In this document: piece after piece, positions 1 through 6,513 of the stretch | Layout of the letters: each line of letters begins with the position of its first letter | Position numbering within the stretch: position 1 is the first letter of the stretch | DNA from: Micrococcales bacterium UBA7469 | Lineage (GTDB): Bacteria; Actinomycetota; Actinomycetes; Actinomycetales; Microbacteriaceae | Length of the DNA stretch: 12,158 nt | Reading direction: 5' to 3' | Assembly (NCBI GenBank): GCA_002479805.1 | Contig: DLPB01000001.1 | Span: 2,810-14,967 of the forward strand | The notes under the pieces: generated by a model | Databases searched by the model: none | Seen by the model: the letters and a program-made list of their open reading frames with translations, nothing else | Told to the model about the DNA's origin: nothing | Translations under genes and position numbers: made by a program

Positions 1-834
1 GCGGCAACTTTGGCCACCTTGCGATCGGGCAAGATTTTGGCATTGGCAAATAAGGAGTCCCTCATCGTGGGCGGGCCGCTGGTCAAGGAGCTGGCTGCCC
101 CGGGTCAGATTGTTCCGGTTGACTCCGAGCACTCCGCAATCGCGCAGTGTCTGAGATCGGGAACCGAGTCCGAGGTTGCAAAACTTATTCTCACGGCATC
201 GGGTGGACCTTTTAGGGGTTTCAGTAAGCAGCAACTCAGCGAGGTAACTCCGCAGCAGGCGCTCAAGCATCCAACCTGGAGCATGGGCAAGGTGGTCACC
301 ACGAATTCGGCCAGCCTGGTCAATAAAGGTCTTGAGCTGATTGAGGCTCACCTGTTGTTTGATATTCCTTTTGAACGAATCGAAGTCACTGTGCACCCGC
401 AGTCGGTTGTGCACTCAATGGTCGAGTTCGTCGACGGGTCGGTAATCGCACAGTGCTCACCGCCCGATATGAAACTCCCAATTGCGCTTGGCATGGCATG
501 GCCGGATCGACTTGGGAATGTTAGCCAGGCGGTTGACTGGAGCAAGGCTCACAGTTGGGTCTTTGAGCCTTTGGACGAAAGTGTCTTTGGCTCGGTTGCC
601 CTTGCCCGCCAGGTTGGTATCGCAGGTCTCACATATCCTGCGGTTTACAACGCCGCCAATGAACAGGCGGTCGAGGCTTTCCACGACGGCAAGATCAAGT
701 TCACCGGAATCTTTGATGTCATCCAAGAGGTTGTGCAGCAGCACAACGCGTCACACCCGCTGACGCTTGATTCGGTTTTAGATGCCGAGTTGTGGGCTCG
801 CAAGACTGCGGATTTGCTGATAGCAAAACACTGA
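1..834 (+). CDS. dxr: 1-deoxy-D-xylulose 5-phosphate reductoisomerase, 3' part
   Basis: This enzyme converts 1-deoxy-D-xylulose 5-phosphate to 2-C-methyl-D-erythritol 4-phosphate using NADPH and a divalent metal. It is the committed step of the cytosolic MEP isoprenoid pathway. The window opens inside the gene: the frame is open from base 1, 277 codons are visible, and roughly the first 105-110 residues with the NADPH-binding fold lie upstream. Visible motifs, numbered from the first visible codon, are ALANKES (about 14-20), the metal-binding VDSEH (D41, E43), SGGPFR, HPTWSMG, and NKGLE (E112, the third metal ligand). NSAS precedes NKGLE where E. coli has DSAT; as I recall, mycobacterial DXR also has NSAS, so this is a lineage trait and not a defect. 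The HPQSVVHSMVEF and PPDMKLPIALGMAWP blocks follow. The stop is TGA at 832-834. ispG of the same pathway lies one gene downstream. The identification is firm; the true start is not visible. Confidence 0.97.
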   Translation, partial: AATLATLRSGKILALANKESLIVGGPLVKELAAPGQIVPVDSEHSAIAQCLRSGTESEVAKLILTASGGPFRGFSKQQLSEVTPQQALKHPTWSMGKVVTTNSASLVNKGLELIEAHLLFDIPFERIEVTVHPQSVVHSMVEFVDGSVIAQCSPPDMKLPIALGMAWPDRLGNVSQAVDWSKAHSWVFEPLDESVFGSVALARQVGIAGLTYPAVYNAANEQAVEAFHDGKIKFTGIFDVIQEVVQQHNASHPLTLDSVLDAELWARKTADLLIAKH

Positions 835-850
835 AGCCGGCAATAGCAGG

Positions 851-856
851 TAGCGT
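851..856 (+). promoter_or_regulatory. Possible -10 element before the site-2 protease gene
   Basis: TAGCGT fits the actinobacterial TANNNT -10 pattern and lies nine bases before the ATG at 866. No strong Shine-Dalgarno sequence is present there, only a weak AGAG at 858-861. A near-leaderless transcript is therefore possible. A six-base pattern this loose occurs often by chance, and the gene could simply be co-transcribed with dxr. Confidence 0.2.
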
Positions 857-865
857 TAGAGCCAA

Positions 866-2164
866 ATGGACATCCTTCTATACATCCTGGGTATTTTTGC
901 CGTCATTGTCGGAATAGCGCTGTCGATCGGCCTGCACGAGCTAGGTCACTACCTGCCAGCGAAAAAGTTTGGGGTGCGGGTCAAGCAGTTCATGGTTGGC
1001 TTTGGGCCAACCGTGAAGTCCTGGCGAAGCGGCGAGACGGAATTTGGATTCAAGGCCATTCCCCTCGGTGGCTACATCCTGATGACCGGAATGTATCCGC
1101 CGGAGAAAAAGCCCTATCGCGGGTTGTTTTCAAAGTGGATAAATGAGGCCAGGGCTGCAGAGCGCGAGGATGTTCAAGAATCTGATGCTGGCAGGCAGTT
1201 TCATCAACTGCCTCCCTATAAAAAACTGATCATCATGCTCGGTGGCCCGGTGATGAACTTCTTGCTGGGCATGCTGCTAATTGCGATTGCGCTTAGCGGA
1301 ATTGGCACCATGCAGCAGGGGCTGACGATTCAAAAGGTTTATCAGTGCGTGCAGGTGGTCGATGATGGCAGCTGCGAGGCTGACGCACCAAAGTCACCTG
1401 CGGCGCTCGCCGGCCTTTTGCCTGGCGACACCGTCATTGAGGTAAATGGAAATCCGGTGACGAGCTGGAATGAGGTAATCGCCGGTTTCAATGAACAGCT
1501 CGGTAAGCCTTCTAACCTTGTAGTTTCCCGGTCGGGCGAGCGAACTGAGCTAAGCATCACCCCGGTTTTCATGGAGCGTCCGCTTTACGATGCCGAGGGC
1601 AAGGCGCTACTCAATGCTGAGGGAGTACCGCAGACCGAGTTCAAGCCGCTTCTGGGGGTTTTGCTAGAGCCTGAGAATGTGCCGCTTTCGCTGCAGGATT
1701 CTCTGGCCTACGGGCTGAATGCCACTGGGGCAACCTTCAGATTTATTCTGACTTTGCCGCAGCAGGTCTGGGCAGTCACCAGTTCAACCCTTGGTTTAGC
1801 CGAGCGCGATCCGAATGGTGCGGTGTCTATCGTGGGAGTCGGGCAACTGGCGGGGGAGCTTAGTCAGTCAGAGCTGCCACTTAGCGCCAAGATTGCATCG
1901 CTACTGATGCTGCTGGGGGCATTGAACCTAGCACTTTTTGCGTTCAACCTGATTCCGCTTTTGCCGCTGGACGGTGGGCACGCGATCGGCGCAGTTTACG
2001 AATCGCTAAAGCGCAGCTTTGGACGGATTTTCCTCAAACGGGACCCAGGCCCAATCGATACCGCCCGAACGCTTCCGCTGGCATACGGGGTGTGGTTGGT
2101 GCTAATCGCTGTCGGAGTGCTGCTGATTTTGGCCGACATAGTGAATCCAATCACGCTCGGCTAG
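866..2164 (+). CDS. M50 site-2 membrane zinc metalloprotease (RseP/Rip1 family)
   Basis: This is an intramembrane protease of the RseP/Rip1 family, which cuts transmembrane segments of anti-sigma factors and other membrane proteins after a first cleavage outside the membrane. The ORF is 432 residues. The first helix carries the zinc motif HELGH (H24, E25, H28). A GGxPxxN segment near residues 127-133 starts the second helix. A PDZ domain covers roughly 145-235, with the ligand-binding strand near SPAALAGLLPGD (from S177). The third active-site element is NLIPLLPLDGGH (N361, D369), and a last helix lies near the C-terminus. Two cysteines, C161 and C170, flank the PDZ entry on the presumed outer side. 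The hydrophilic stretch around residues 78-118 resembles the insertion I recall in actinobacterial Rip1 proteins. Its place between dxr and ispG is the usual actinobacterial arrangement. The substrate cannot be told from this window. The ATG has only a weak SD. Confidence 0.93.
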   Translation: MDILLYILGIFAVIVGIALSIGLHELGHYLPAKKFGVRVKQFMVGFGPTVKSWRSGETEFGFKAIPLGGYILMTGMYPPEKKPYRGLFSKWINEARAAEREDVQESDAGRQFHQLPPYKKLIIMLGGPVMNFLLGMLLIAIALSGIGTMQQGLTIQKVYQCVQVVDDGSCEADAPKSPAALAGLLPGDTVIEVNGNPVTSWNEVIAGFNEQLGKPSNLVVSRSGERTELSITPVFMERPLYDAEGKALLNAEGVPQTEFKPLLGVLLEPENVPLSLQDSLAYGLNATGATFRFILTLPQQVWAVTSSTLGLAERDPNGAVSIVGVGQLAGELSQSELPLSAKIASLLMLLGALNLALFAFNLIPLLPLDGGHAIGAVYESLKRSFGRIFLKRDPGPIDTARTLPLAYGVWLVLIAVGVLLILADIVNPITLG

Positions 2165-2165
2165 G

Positions 2166-2213
2166 AACAAAGTAGCCAGCCAAATGTTTATGCTTTGTTG
2201 GGATAAGAAGGGA
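2166..2213 (+). promoter_or_regulatory. Upstream region of ispG: candidate -10, inverted repeat, SD
   Basis: The 54-base gap before ispG contains TATGCT at 2189-2194, a 4/6 match to TATAAT that would start transcription near 2201. A good SD, AGAAGGGA at 2206-2213, sits five bases from the TTG start. A perfect 7-bp inverted repeat, AACAAAG at 2166-2172 and CTTTGTT at 2193-2199, surrounds this area and its right arm overlaps the candidate -10. There is no recognisable -35. The SD is convincing. The promoter and any operator role of the repeat are guesses. Confidence 0.35.
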
Positions 2214-2218
2214 TTCAA

Positions 2219-3376
2219 TTGCCTGCTGTAAATCTAGGTCTGCCTAAGTCGCCACCTCCAACTCTTGCTCCTAGGAGAAAGACCCGTCAGATCATGGTGG
2301 GTAAGGTTCCAGTCGGTGGCGATGCCCCTATCTCAGTGCAGTCCATGTGCACCACCCCAACCACCGACATCAATGCCACGTTGCAGCAGATTGCTGAGCT
2401 CACCGCATCCGGTTGCGATATCGTTCGCGTTGCCGTGCCAAGCCAGGACGATGCTGATGTCTTGCGTATCATCGCCAAGCGCAGTCAGATTCCGGTGATT
2501 GCCGATATCCACTTCCAGCCCAAGTATGTTTTCCAGGCGATTGACGCCGGTTGCGGTGCTGTTCGCGTGAACCCGGGCAACATTCGTAAGTTTGACGACC
2601 AGGTCGGTGCCATCGCTAAGGCCGCAAAAGACGCTGGCATTTCGATTCGCATCGGTGTGAACGCCGGCTCCTTGGATCCTCGCCTGTTGGAAAAGTACGG
2701 CAAGGCAACCCCGGAGGCTTTGGTTGAGTCCGCAGTTTGGGAGGCGAGCCTTTTCGAAGAGCACGATTTCCACGACTTCAAAATTTCCGTCAAGCACAAC
2801 GACCCGGTGGTTATGGTCAAGGCCTACGAGATGCTCGCAGAGCGCGGGGATTGGCCGCTGCACCTCGGTGTCACCGAGGCTGGACCTGCGTTCCAGGGAA
2901 CCATTAAGTCATCCGTTGCCTTTGGTGCGCTGCTGTCGAAAGGGATCGGCGACACCATTCGAGTTTCACTTTCTGCCCCACCGGTTGAGGAAATCAAGGT
3001 TGGCTCACAGATTCTGGAGTCGCTGAACCTTCGTCCGCGCAAGCTTGAGATTGTCTCTTGCCCATCCTGTGGTCGTGCTCAGGTAGATGTTTACACCCTC
3101 GCCAACGATGTCACCGCCGGCTTGCAGCACCTCACTGTGCCAATTCGCGTTGCGGTAATGGGTTGCGTGGTCAATGGTCCGGGTGAAGCTCGTGAGGCAG
3201 ATCTCGGTGTCGCATCCGGTAACGGCAAGGGTCAGATTTTCGTAAAGGGCGAGGTCGTAAAGACCGTGCCGGAATCTGAGATTGTGGCTACCTTGATTGA
3301 AGAAGCAAACCGCATCGCAGCCGAAATGGACCCAGCACTTGTTGGCACGGCTCAGGTTATGGTGGCCGACAAGTAG
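2219..3376 (+). CDS. ispG: 4-hydroxy-3-methylbut-2-enyl diphosphate synthase (flavodoxin/ferredoxin-type)
   Basis: IspG (GcpE) reduces 2-C-methyl-D-erythritol 2,4-cyclodiphosphate to HMBPP with a [4Fe-4S] cluster, the penultimate MEP-pathway step, in the cytosol. The protein is 385 residues, typical for the bacterial short form. The N-terminal TIM-barrel part contains VQSM, CDIVRVAVPSQDDAD, PVIADIHFQPKY and AVRVNPGNIRKFDDQV. The cluster ligands in the C-terminal domain are C281, C284, C316 and E323, in SCPSCGR and MGCVVNGPGEA. Their spacing (3, 32, 7) equals that of the E. coli enzyme (C270, C273, C305, E312). The TTG start at 2219 is chosen because it has a strong SD five bases upstream and begins with the PAVNLGLP-like N-terminus expected of actinobacterial IspG. 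It shares the MEP pathway with dxr, one gene upstream. All known catalytic residues are present. Confidence 0.97.
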   Translation: MPAVNLGLPKSPPPTLAPRRKTRQIMVGKVPVGGDAPISVQSMCTTPTTDINATLQQIAELTASGCDIVRVAVPSQDDADVLRIIAKRSQIPVIADIHFQPKYVFQAIDAGCGAVRVNPGNIRKFDDQVGAIAKAAKDAGISIRIGVNAGSLDPRLLEKYGKATPEALVESAVWEASLFEEHDFHDFKISVKHNDPVVMVKAYEMLAERGDWPLHLGVTEAGPAFQGTIKSSVAFGALLSKGIGDTIRVSLSAPPVEEIKVGSQILESLNLRPRKLEIVSCPSCGRAQVDVYTLANDVTAGLQHLTVPIRVAVMGCVVNGPGEAREADLGVASGNGKGQIFVKGEVVKTVPESEIVATLIEEANRIAAEMDPALVGTAQVMVADK

Positions 3377-3377
3377 C

Positions 3378-3383
3378 TAACAT
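3378..3383 (+). promoter_or_regulatory. Candidate -10 for a leaderless proS transcript
   Basis: TAACAT matches the TANNNT actinobacterial -10 pattern and lies exactly seven bases before the proS ATG at 3391. Transcription would then start at or within a base of the A of ATG. The 14-base gap after ispG contains no SD, which fits a leaderless mRNA. No -35 hexamer is recognisable. This is an inference from spacing and the absence of an SD. Confidence 0.3.
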
Positions 3384-3390
3384 TGAGCCC

Positions 3391-5163
3391 ATGCCTATTC
3401 GCTTGAGCTCACTTTTTCTGCGCACTTTGCGCGAAGACCCTTCCGACGCGGAAGTAGATAGCCACCGCCTGTTGGTTCGTGCTGGCTACATTCGACGCAA
3501 TGCTCCGGGAGTTTTCACCTGGCTACCGCTTGGTCTTCGGGTCAAGGCTCGTATCGAACAGATCATTCGAGAAGAGATGGCAAACGCCGGTGCTCAAGAA
3601 GTATTTTTCCCAGCACTTTTGCCAAAGGAGCCGTTTGAGGCAACTGGTCGCTGGGAGGAATACGGCGACAACCTCTTTAGGCTGCAGGATCGCAAGAAGG
3701 CGGACTACCTGCTTGCCCCAACCCATGAAGAGGTGTTCACCCTGCTGGTGAAGGACCTTTACTCCTCATACAAAGACCTGCCACTTTCGATTTACCAGAT
3801 CCAGAACAAGTACCGCGATGAAGCTAGGCCTCGAGCCGGGCTATTGCGCGGACGCGAGTTTGTGATGAAGGATGCCTATTCCTTCGATGTCACTGATGAG
3901 GGGCTGGCGGCAAGTTACCAGGCACAGCGCGATGCCTATGAGCGCATCTTCAAGCGTCTTGGTGTGGAGTATGCGGTCGTGAAGGCCGATGCCGGTGCCA
4001 TGGGTGGCTCTAAGTCTGAAGAATTCTTGAACCCTTCTCCAATAGGTGAAGATACTTTTGTTCGCTCGGCTGGTGGTTTTGCCGCCAATGTCGAGGCGGT
4101 GAAGTTTGCGGTGGCCGCGGATGTCGATGGCTCTAACAACCCAGCCGCCGTGGTGCACGATTCTCCGAACACCCCAACCATTGCAACCTTGGTGGACTAC
4201 TCAAACTCCAGCTTCCCCAAGGGCGATGGTGCTTGGAGCGCGGCCGACACTCTCAAAAATGTTGTGTTAGCGCTGATCTCCCCAGAGGGTAAGCGTGAGC
4301 TGGTTGTGGTTGGCGTACCCGGTGATCGTGAAGTGGACCAAAAACGCGCCGAGGCTTTCTTCGGACCAAACGAAGTTGAAGCTGCAAACGAAGAGGACTT
4401 TGCCAAGCACCCGAGCCTGGTCAAGGGCTACATCGGTCCGGTGAAGGATGGAGTTCAGCTTTTGGGCAAGGATGCCACAAGCGGCATCAGGTATCTGCTA
4501 GACCCACGCGTTGCCAAGGGCAGTCAGTGGATTACCGGTGCCAACATCGACCAGAAGCACGTCTATCACCTCACCTACGGCCGCGACTTTACTGCCGATG
4601 GTGTTGCTGACATCGCAGAGATTCGCCAGGGCGACCCGGCTCCGGATGGTTCTGGACTGTTGGAATTGGCTCGCGGTATCGAAATCGGTCACGTCTTCCA
4701 GCTCGGTCGCAAGTATGCCGAAGCACTTGGTCTTCAGGTCTTGGATGAGAACGGCAAGTTGGTCACGGTAACCATGGGCTCCTATGGCATCGGTGTGACT
4801 CGCTTGGTAGCGGTGATCGCCGAAGCATCACACGATGAAAACGGATTGATCTGGCCAGAGAGCGTAGCTCCTGCCGATCTGCACATCATCGCCGCCGGCA
4901 AGGATGAACTGCCATTTGAGGCCGCCGAGAAGCTTGCCTTAGAGGCCGAGAAGTTCAATCTTTCGGTGATTTTGGATGACCGCGCCAAGGTCAGCCCGGG
5001 TGTGAAATTTGCTGATGCCGAGCTGATTGGTGTGCCTTGGATCATCATCTGCGGCCGCGGTGTAGCAGAGGGTGAAGTTGAGTTGTGGAACCGCCGAAGC
5101 GGCGAGCGGGTTCAGGTCAAGCTAGAATCAGCTGTAGCTGAGCTTTTGGCTAAGCGCGCATAA
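3391..5163 (+). CDS. proS: Prolyl-tRNA synthetase, bacterial type with editing insert
   Basis: ProRS charges tRNA-Pro with proline in the cytosol; the bacterial form also hydrolyses mischarged Ala-tRNA-Pro through an inserted YbaK-like domain. The protein has 590 residues, against 572 in E. coli. Class II motif 1 lies in the N-terminal part (RLLVRAGYIRRNAPGVFTWL near 27-46). The proline/adenylate pocket includes THEE (T111 to E114). Motif 2 is YRDEARPRAGLLRGREF from Y141. Motif 3 is GSYGIGVTR (G463 to R471). Between motifs 2 and 3 sits the editing insertion at about 220-400, introduced by GAMGGSKSEEF. The anticodon-binding domain fills the last 110 or so residues. The ATG is the only reasonable start: the upstream in-frame codons contain no other start candidate, and there is no SD (see the candidate -10 at 3378). 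The gene lies 14 bases after ispG and 21 before nusA. Confidence 0.97.
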   Translation: MPIRLSSLFLRTLREDPSDAEVDSHRLLVRAGYIRRNAPGVFTWLPLGLRVKARIEQIIREEMANAGAQEVFFPALLPKEPFEATGRWEEYGDNLFRLQDRKKADYLLAPTHEEVFTLLVKDLYSSYKDLPLSIYQIQNKYRDEARPRAGLLRGREFVMKDAYSFDVTDEGLAASYQAQRDAYERIFKRLGVEYAVVKADAGAMGGSKSEEFLNPSPIGEDTFVRSAGGFAANVEAVKFAVAADVDGSNNPAAVVHDSPNTPTIATLVDYSNSSFPKGDGAWSAADTLKNVVLALISPEGKRELVVVGVPGDREVDQKRAEAFFGPNEVEAANEEDFAKHPSLVKGYIGPVKDGVQLLGKDATSGIRYLLDPRVAKGSQWITGANIDQKHVYHLTYGRDFTADGVADIAEIRQGDPAPDGSGLLELARGIEIGHVFQLGRKYAEALGLQVLDENGKLVTVTMGSYGIGVTRLVAVIAEASHDENGLIWPESVAPADLHIIAAGKDELPFEAAEKLALEAEKFNLSVILDDRAKVSPGVKFADAELIGVPWIIICGRGVAEGEVELWNRRSGERVQVKLESAVAELLAKRA

Positions 5164-5184
5164 GAAAATAAAAGGAGCGGCCTT

Positions 5185-6162
5185 ATGGATATCGACATTT
5201 CGGTGCTTCGACTGCTGGAGCGCGAAAAAGAGATTCCTTTTGACGATCTCGTCAACATCATCGAGTCCGCAATTCTGGCTGCCTACTACAAGCACATTCA
5301 GGACCACGCTAAGGGTCCACGCGCAGAACTAGATCGCAAGACCGGTCACGTCACCATTTACACTCCCGAGCTAAACGAAGCCGGCGAGCAGGTAGGGGAG
5401 AAGGACGTTACTCCAGACGGCTTTGGTCGTGTTGCCGCATACGCAGCAAAGCAGGTAATTGCCCAGCGCATGCGTGAAATTTCCGACGAGGGTTTGCTCG
5501 GGGAGTTCAAGGGTAAAGAGGGCGACATTGTTGCGGGAGTCATTCAGCAGGGTTCTCGTTCCAACATGGTTTATGTGAACCTAGGCTCTATTGAAGCACT
5601 GATGCCGCCGGAGGAGCAGGTGCCTGGCGAGGACTACGCTCACGGCAGCCGTATTCGCGTCTACGTGACCAGCGTCCAGCGCGGCCCACGAGGACCACAG
5701 ATCACCGTTTCACGCACTCACCCAAACCTGGTTCGCAAGCTTTTCGCCTTGGAAGTTCCAGAGGTTGCATCCGGGCAGGTGGAAATCGCATCGGTAGCTC
5801 GCGAAGCCGGTCACCGCACCAAGATCGCTGTGATTGCAAAGGAGCCGGGCATTAACGCCAAGGGTGCTTGCATTGGAGAACTAGGCCAGCGCGTGCGCGC
5901 GGTCTCGGCAGAGCTGAATGAGGAAAAGATTGACGTTGTTGATTACAACGAGGACCTTTCCAAGTTTGTTGCGCAGGCACTCTCGCCAGCTCGAGTATCG
6001 GATGCCTTCGTTATTGATGCCGCCACCAAGGCGGTGAGGGTATTGGTGCCTGATTTCCAACTGTCTTTGGCAATAGGCAAAGAGGGGCAGAATGCACGTC
6101 TGGCTGCCAAGCTAACCGGTGCCAAGATCGACATTCAGCCCGACAGCATTCTCGAAGGCTAG
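5185..6162 (+). CDS. nusA: Transcription termination/antitermination factor NusA
   Basis: NusA binds RNA polymerase and nascent RNA and modulates pausing, intrinsic termination and antitermination, for instance on rRNA operons. The protein is 325 residues, the short form typical of Actinomycetota, without the acidic C-terminal repeats of E. coli NusA. The domains in order are an N-terminal RNAP-binding domain (about 1-105, starting DIDISVLRLLEREKEIPFDD), an S1 domain (about 112-180, from GDIVAGVIQQGSRSNMVYVN), KH1 with GACIGELGQRV (from G227), and KH2 with AIGKEGQNARLAAKLTG (from A296). A strong SD, AAAGGAG at 5171-5177, lies seven bases before the ATG. nusA leads the ylxR-infB-rbfA-truB cluster. 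rimP, which normally sits directly upstream in actinobacteria and many other bacteria, is not here. Confidence 0.97.
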   Translation: MDIDISVLRLLEREKEIPFDDLVNIIESAILAAYYKHIQDHAKGPRAELDRKTGHVTIYTPELNEAGEQVGEKDVTPDGFGRVAAYAAKQVIAQRMREISDEGLLGEFKGKEGDIVAGVIQQGSRSNMVYVNLGSIEALMPPEEQVPGEDYAHGSRIRVYVTSVQRGPRGPQITVSRTHPNLVRKLFALEVPEVASGQVEIASVAREAGHRTKIAVIAKEPGINAKGACIGELGQRVRAVSAELNEEKIDVVDYNEDLSKFVAQALSPARVSDAFVIDAATKAVRVLVPDFQLSLAIGKEGQNARLAAKLTGAKIDIQPDSILEG

Positions 6163-6175
6163 CCCAATCGGGGCT
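6161..6175 (+). promoter_or_regulatory. Short hairpin over the nusA stop, next to the ylxR SD
   Basis: AGCCC at 6161-6165 and GGGCT at 6171-6175 form a 5-bp stem with a five-base loop, extendable by one T-G pair. The stem covers two bases of the nusA stop and ends directly at the ylxR SD (GAGGG, 6176-6180). It could affect ylxR initiation, but a stem this short may be chance. No T-run follows, so it is not a terminator. Confidence 0.25.
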
Positions 6176-6186
6176 GAGGGCCTAGA

Positions 6187-6456
6187 ATGAACCCCGTAAG
6201 AACCTGCGTTGGCTGTCGTCAGCGCGATTTGAAAAAGAATTTGGTTCGAGCGATTGCAGAAAACGGTGTTGTGAGAGTTGATCTTGCGGCCCGGCTTCCA
6301 GGCCGCGGGGTTTGGTTTCATCAAGATTGTTCGCAATTAGTTTTGGATCGAAATGGGTTCAGAAAAGCCTTGGGCGAAGCAAGTACCGCTGAGTTTGAGG
6401 CCTGGCATAGACAGGCAAGAGAAGATGCTGGAAACAAGATGAGTTCCTCGAAATGA
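6187..6456 (+). CDS. ylxR: YlxR family RNA-binding protein (RnpM-like)
   Basis: The protein is a small, basic cytosolic member of the YlxR (DUF448) family. It shows the family signature RTCVGCRQR near the start (C7 and C10) and LPGRGVWFH around residues 37-45, the usual GRGxW/Y element. The length of 89 residues is normal. In Bacillus subtilis the homologue (RnpM) binds and modulates RNase P; whether actinobacterial members do the same is not shown by this sequence. The ATG has an SD, GAGGG at 6176-6180, six bases upstream. It lies 24 bases after nusA and 57 before infB, its standard position. The last residues (NKMSSSK) are polar and probably flexible. The stop forms an ATGA overlap with a tiny six-codon frame described separately. 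Confidence 0.92.
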   Translation: MNPVRTCVGCRQRDLKKNLVRAIAENGVVRVDLAARLPGRGVWFHQDCSQLVLDRNGFRKALGEASTAEFEAWHRQAREDAGNKMSSSK

Positions 6457-6473
6457 GATCCGCTCACAACTAA
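6453..6473 (+). CDS. Possible six-codon leader peptide between ylxR and infB
   Basis: An ATG at 6453 overlaps the ylxR stop (ATGA) and opens a frame of six codons, encoding MRSAHN, that ends with TAA at 6471-6473. The stop is one base before the first of two alternative hairpins preceding infB. The placement would allow termination-reinitiation and an effect of the ribosome on leader folding. There is no clear SD, and an ATGA arises whenever a gene ends in a codon with final A followed by TGA, so chance is the simplest explanation. Confidence 0.12.
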   Translation: MRSAHN

Positions 6474-6474
6474 A

Positions 6475-6506
6475 GCCTGCCCTGTTCGGGTAGGCCCGAA
6501 CAGGAG
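6475..6506 (+). promoter_or_regulatory. infB leader with two mutually exclusive hairpins, one covering the SD
   Basis: Two stems compete for the same bases. Stem A pairs GCCTGCCC (6475-6482) with GGGTAGGC (6488-6495): eight pairs, one of them G-T, with loop TGTTC. Stem B pairs CCTGTTCGGG (6481-6490) with CCCGAACAGG (6495-6504): ten perfect pairs, with loop TAGG. Stem B includes AGG of the infB SD (AGGAG, 6502-6506); stem A leaves the SD free. No T-run follows either stem, so an ordinary intrinsic terminator is unlikely. The geometry resembles a translational on/off switch or RNA thermometer, or a protein-binding hairpin. The complementarity is directly visible; the switch is inferred. Confidence 0.5.
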
Positions 6507-6513
6507 AAACTAA

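Noticed and set aside
295..345. Possible active-site defect in DXR (NSAS in place of DSAT)
   Set aside because: The same change is, to my knowledge, normal in mycobacterial DXR, and the metal ligands D41, E43 and E112 are intact.
2333..2863. A 176-codon open frame on the minus strand opposite ispG
   Set aside because: It is antisense to a strongly conserved IspG coding sequence. Its composition looks like a mirror of that gene, and no SD or family motif is seen.
6481..6504. Intrinsic terminator between ylxR and infB
   Set aside because: The stem is strong but is followed by AGAAACTAAGTGG with no T-run, and it overlaps the infB SD. A terminator there would cut infB, rbfA and truB from the operon. 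A regulatory leader fits better, though a U-less actinobacterial terminator cannot be excluded.
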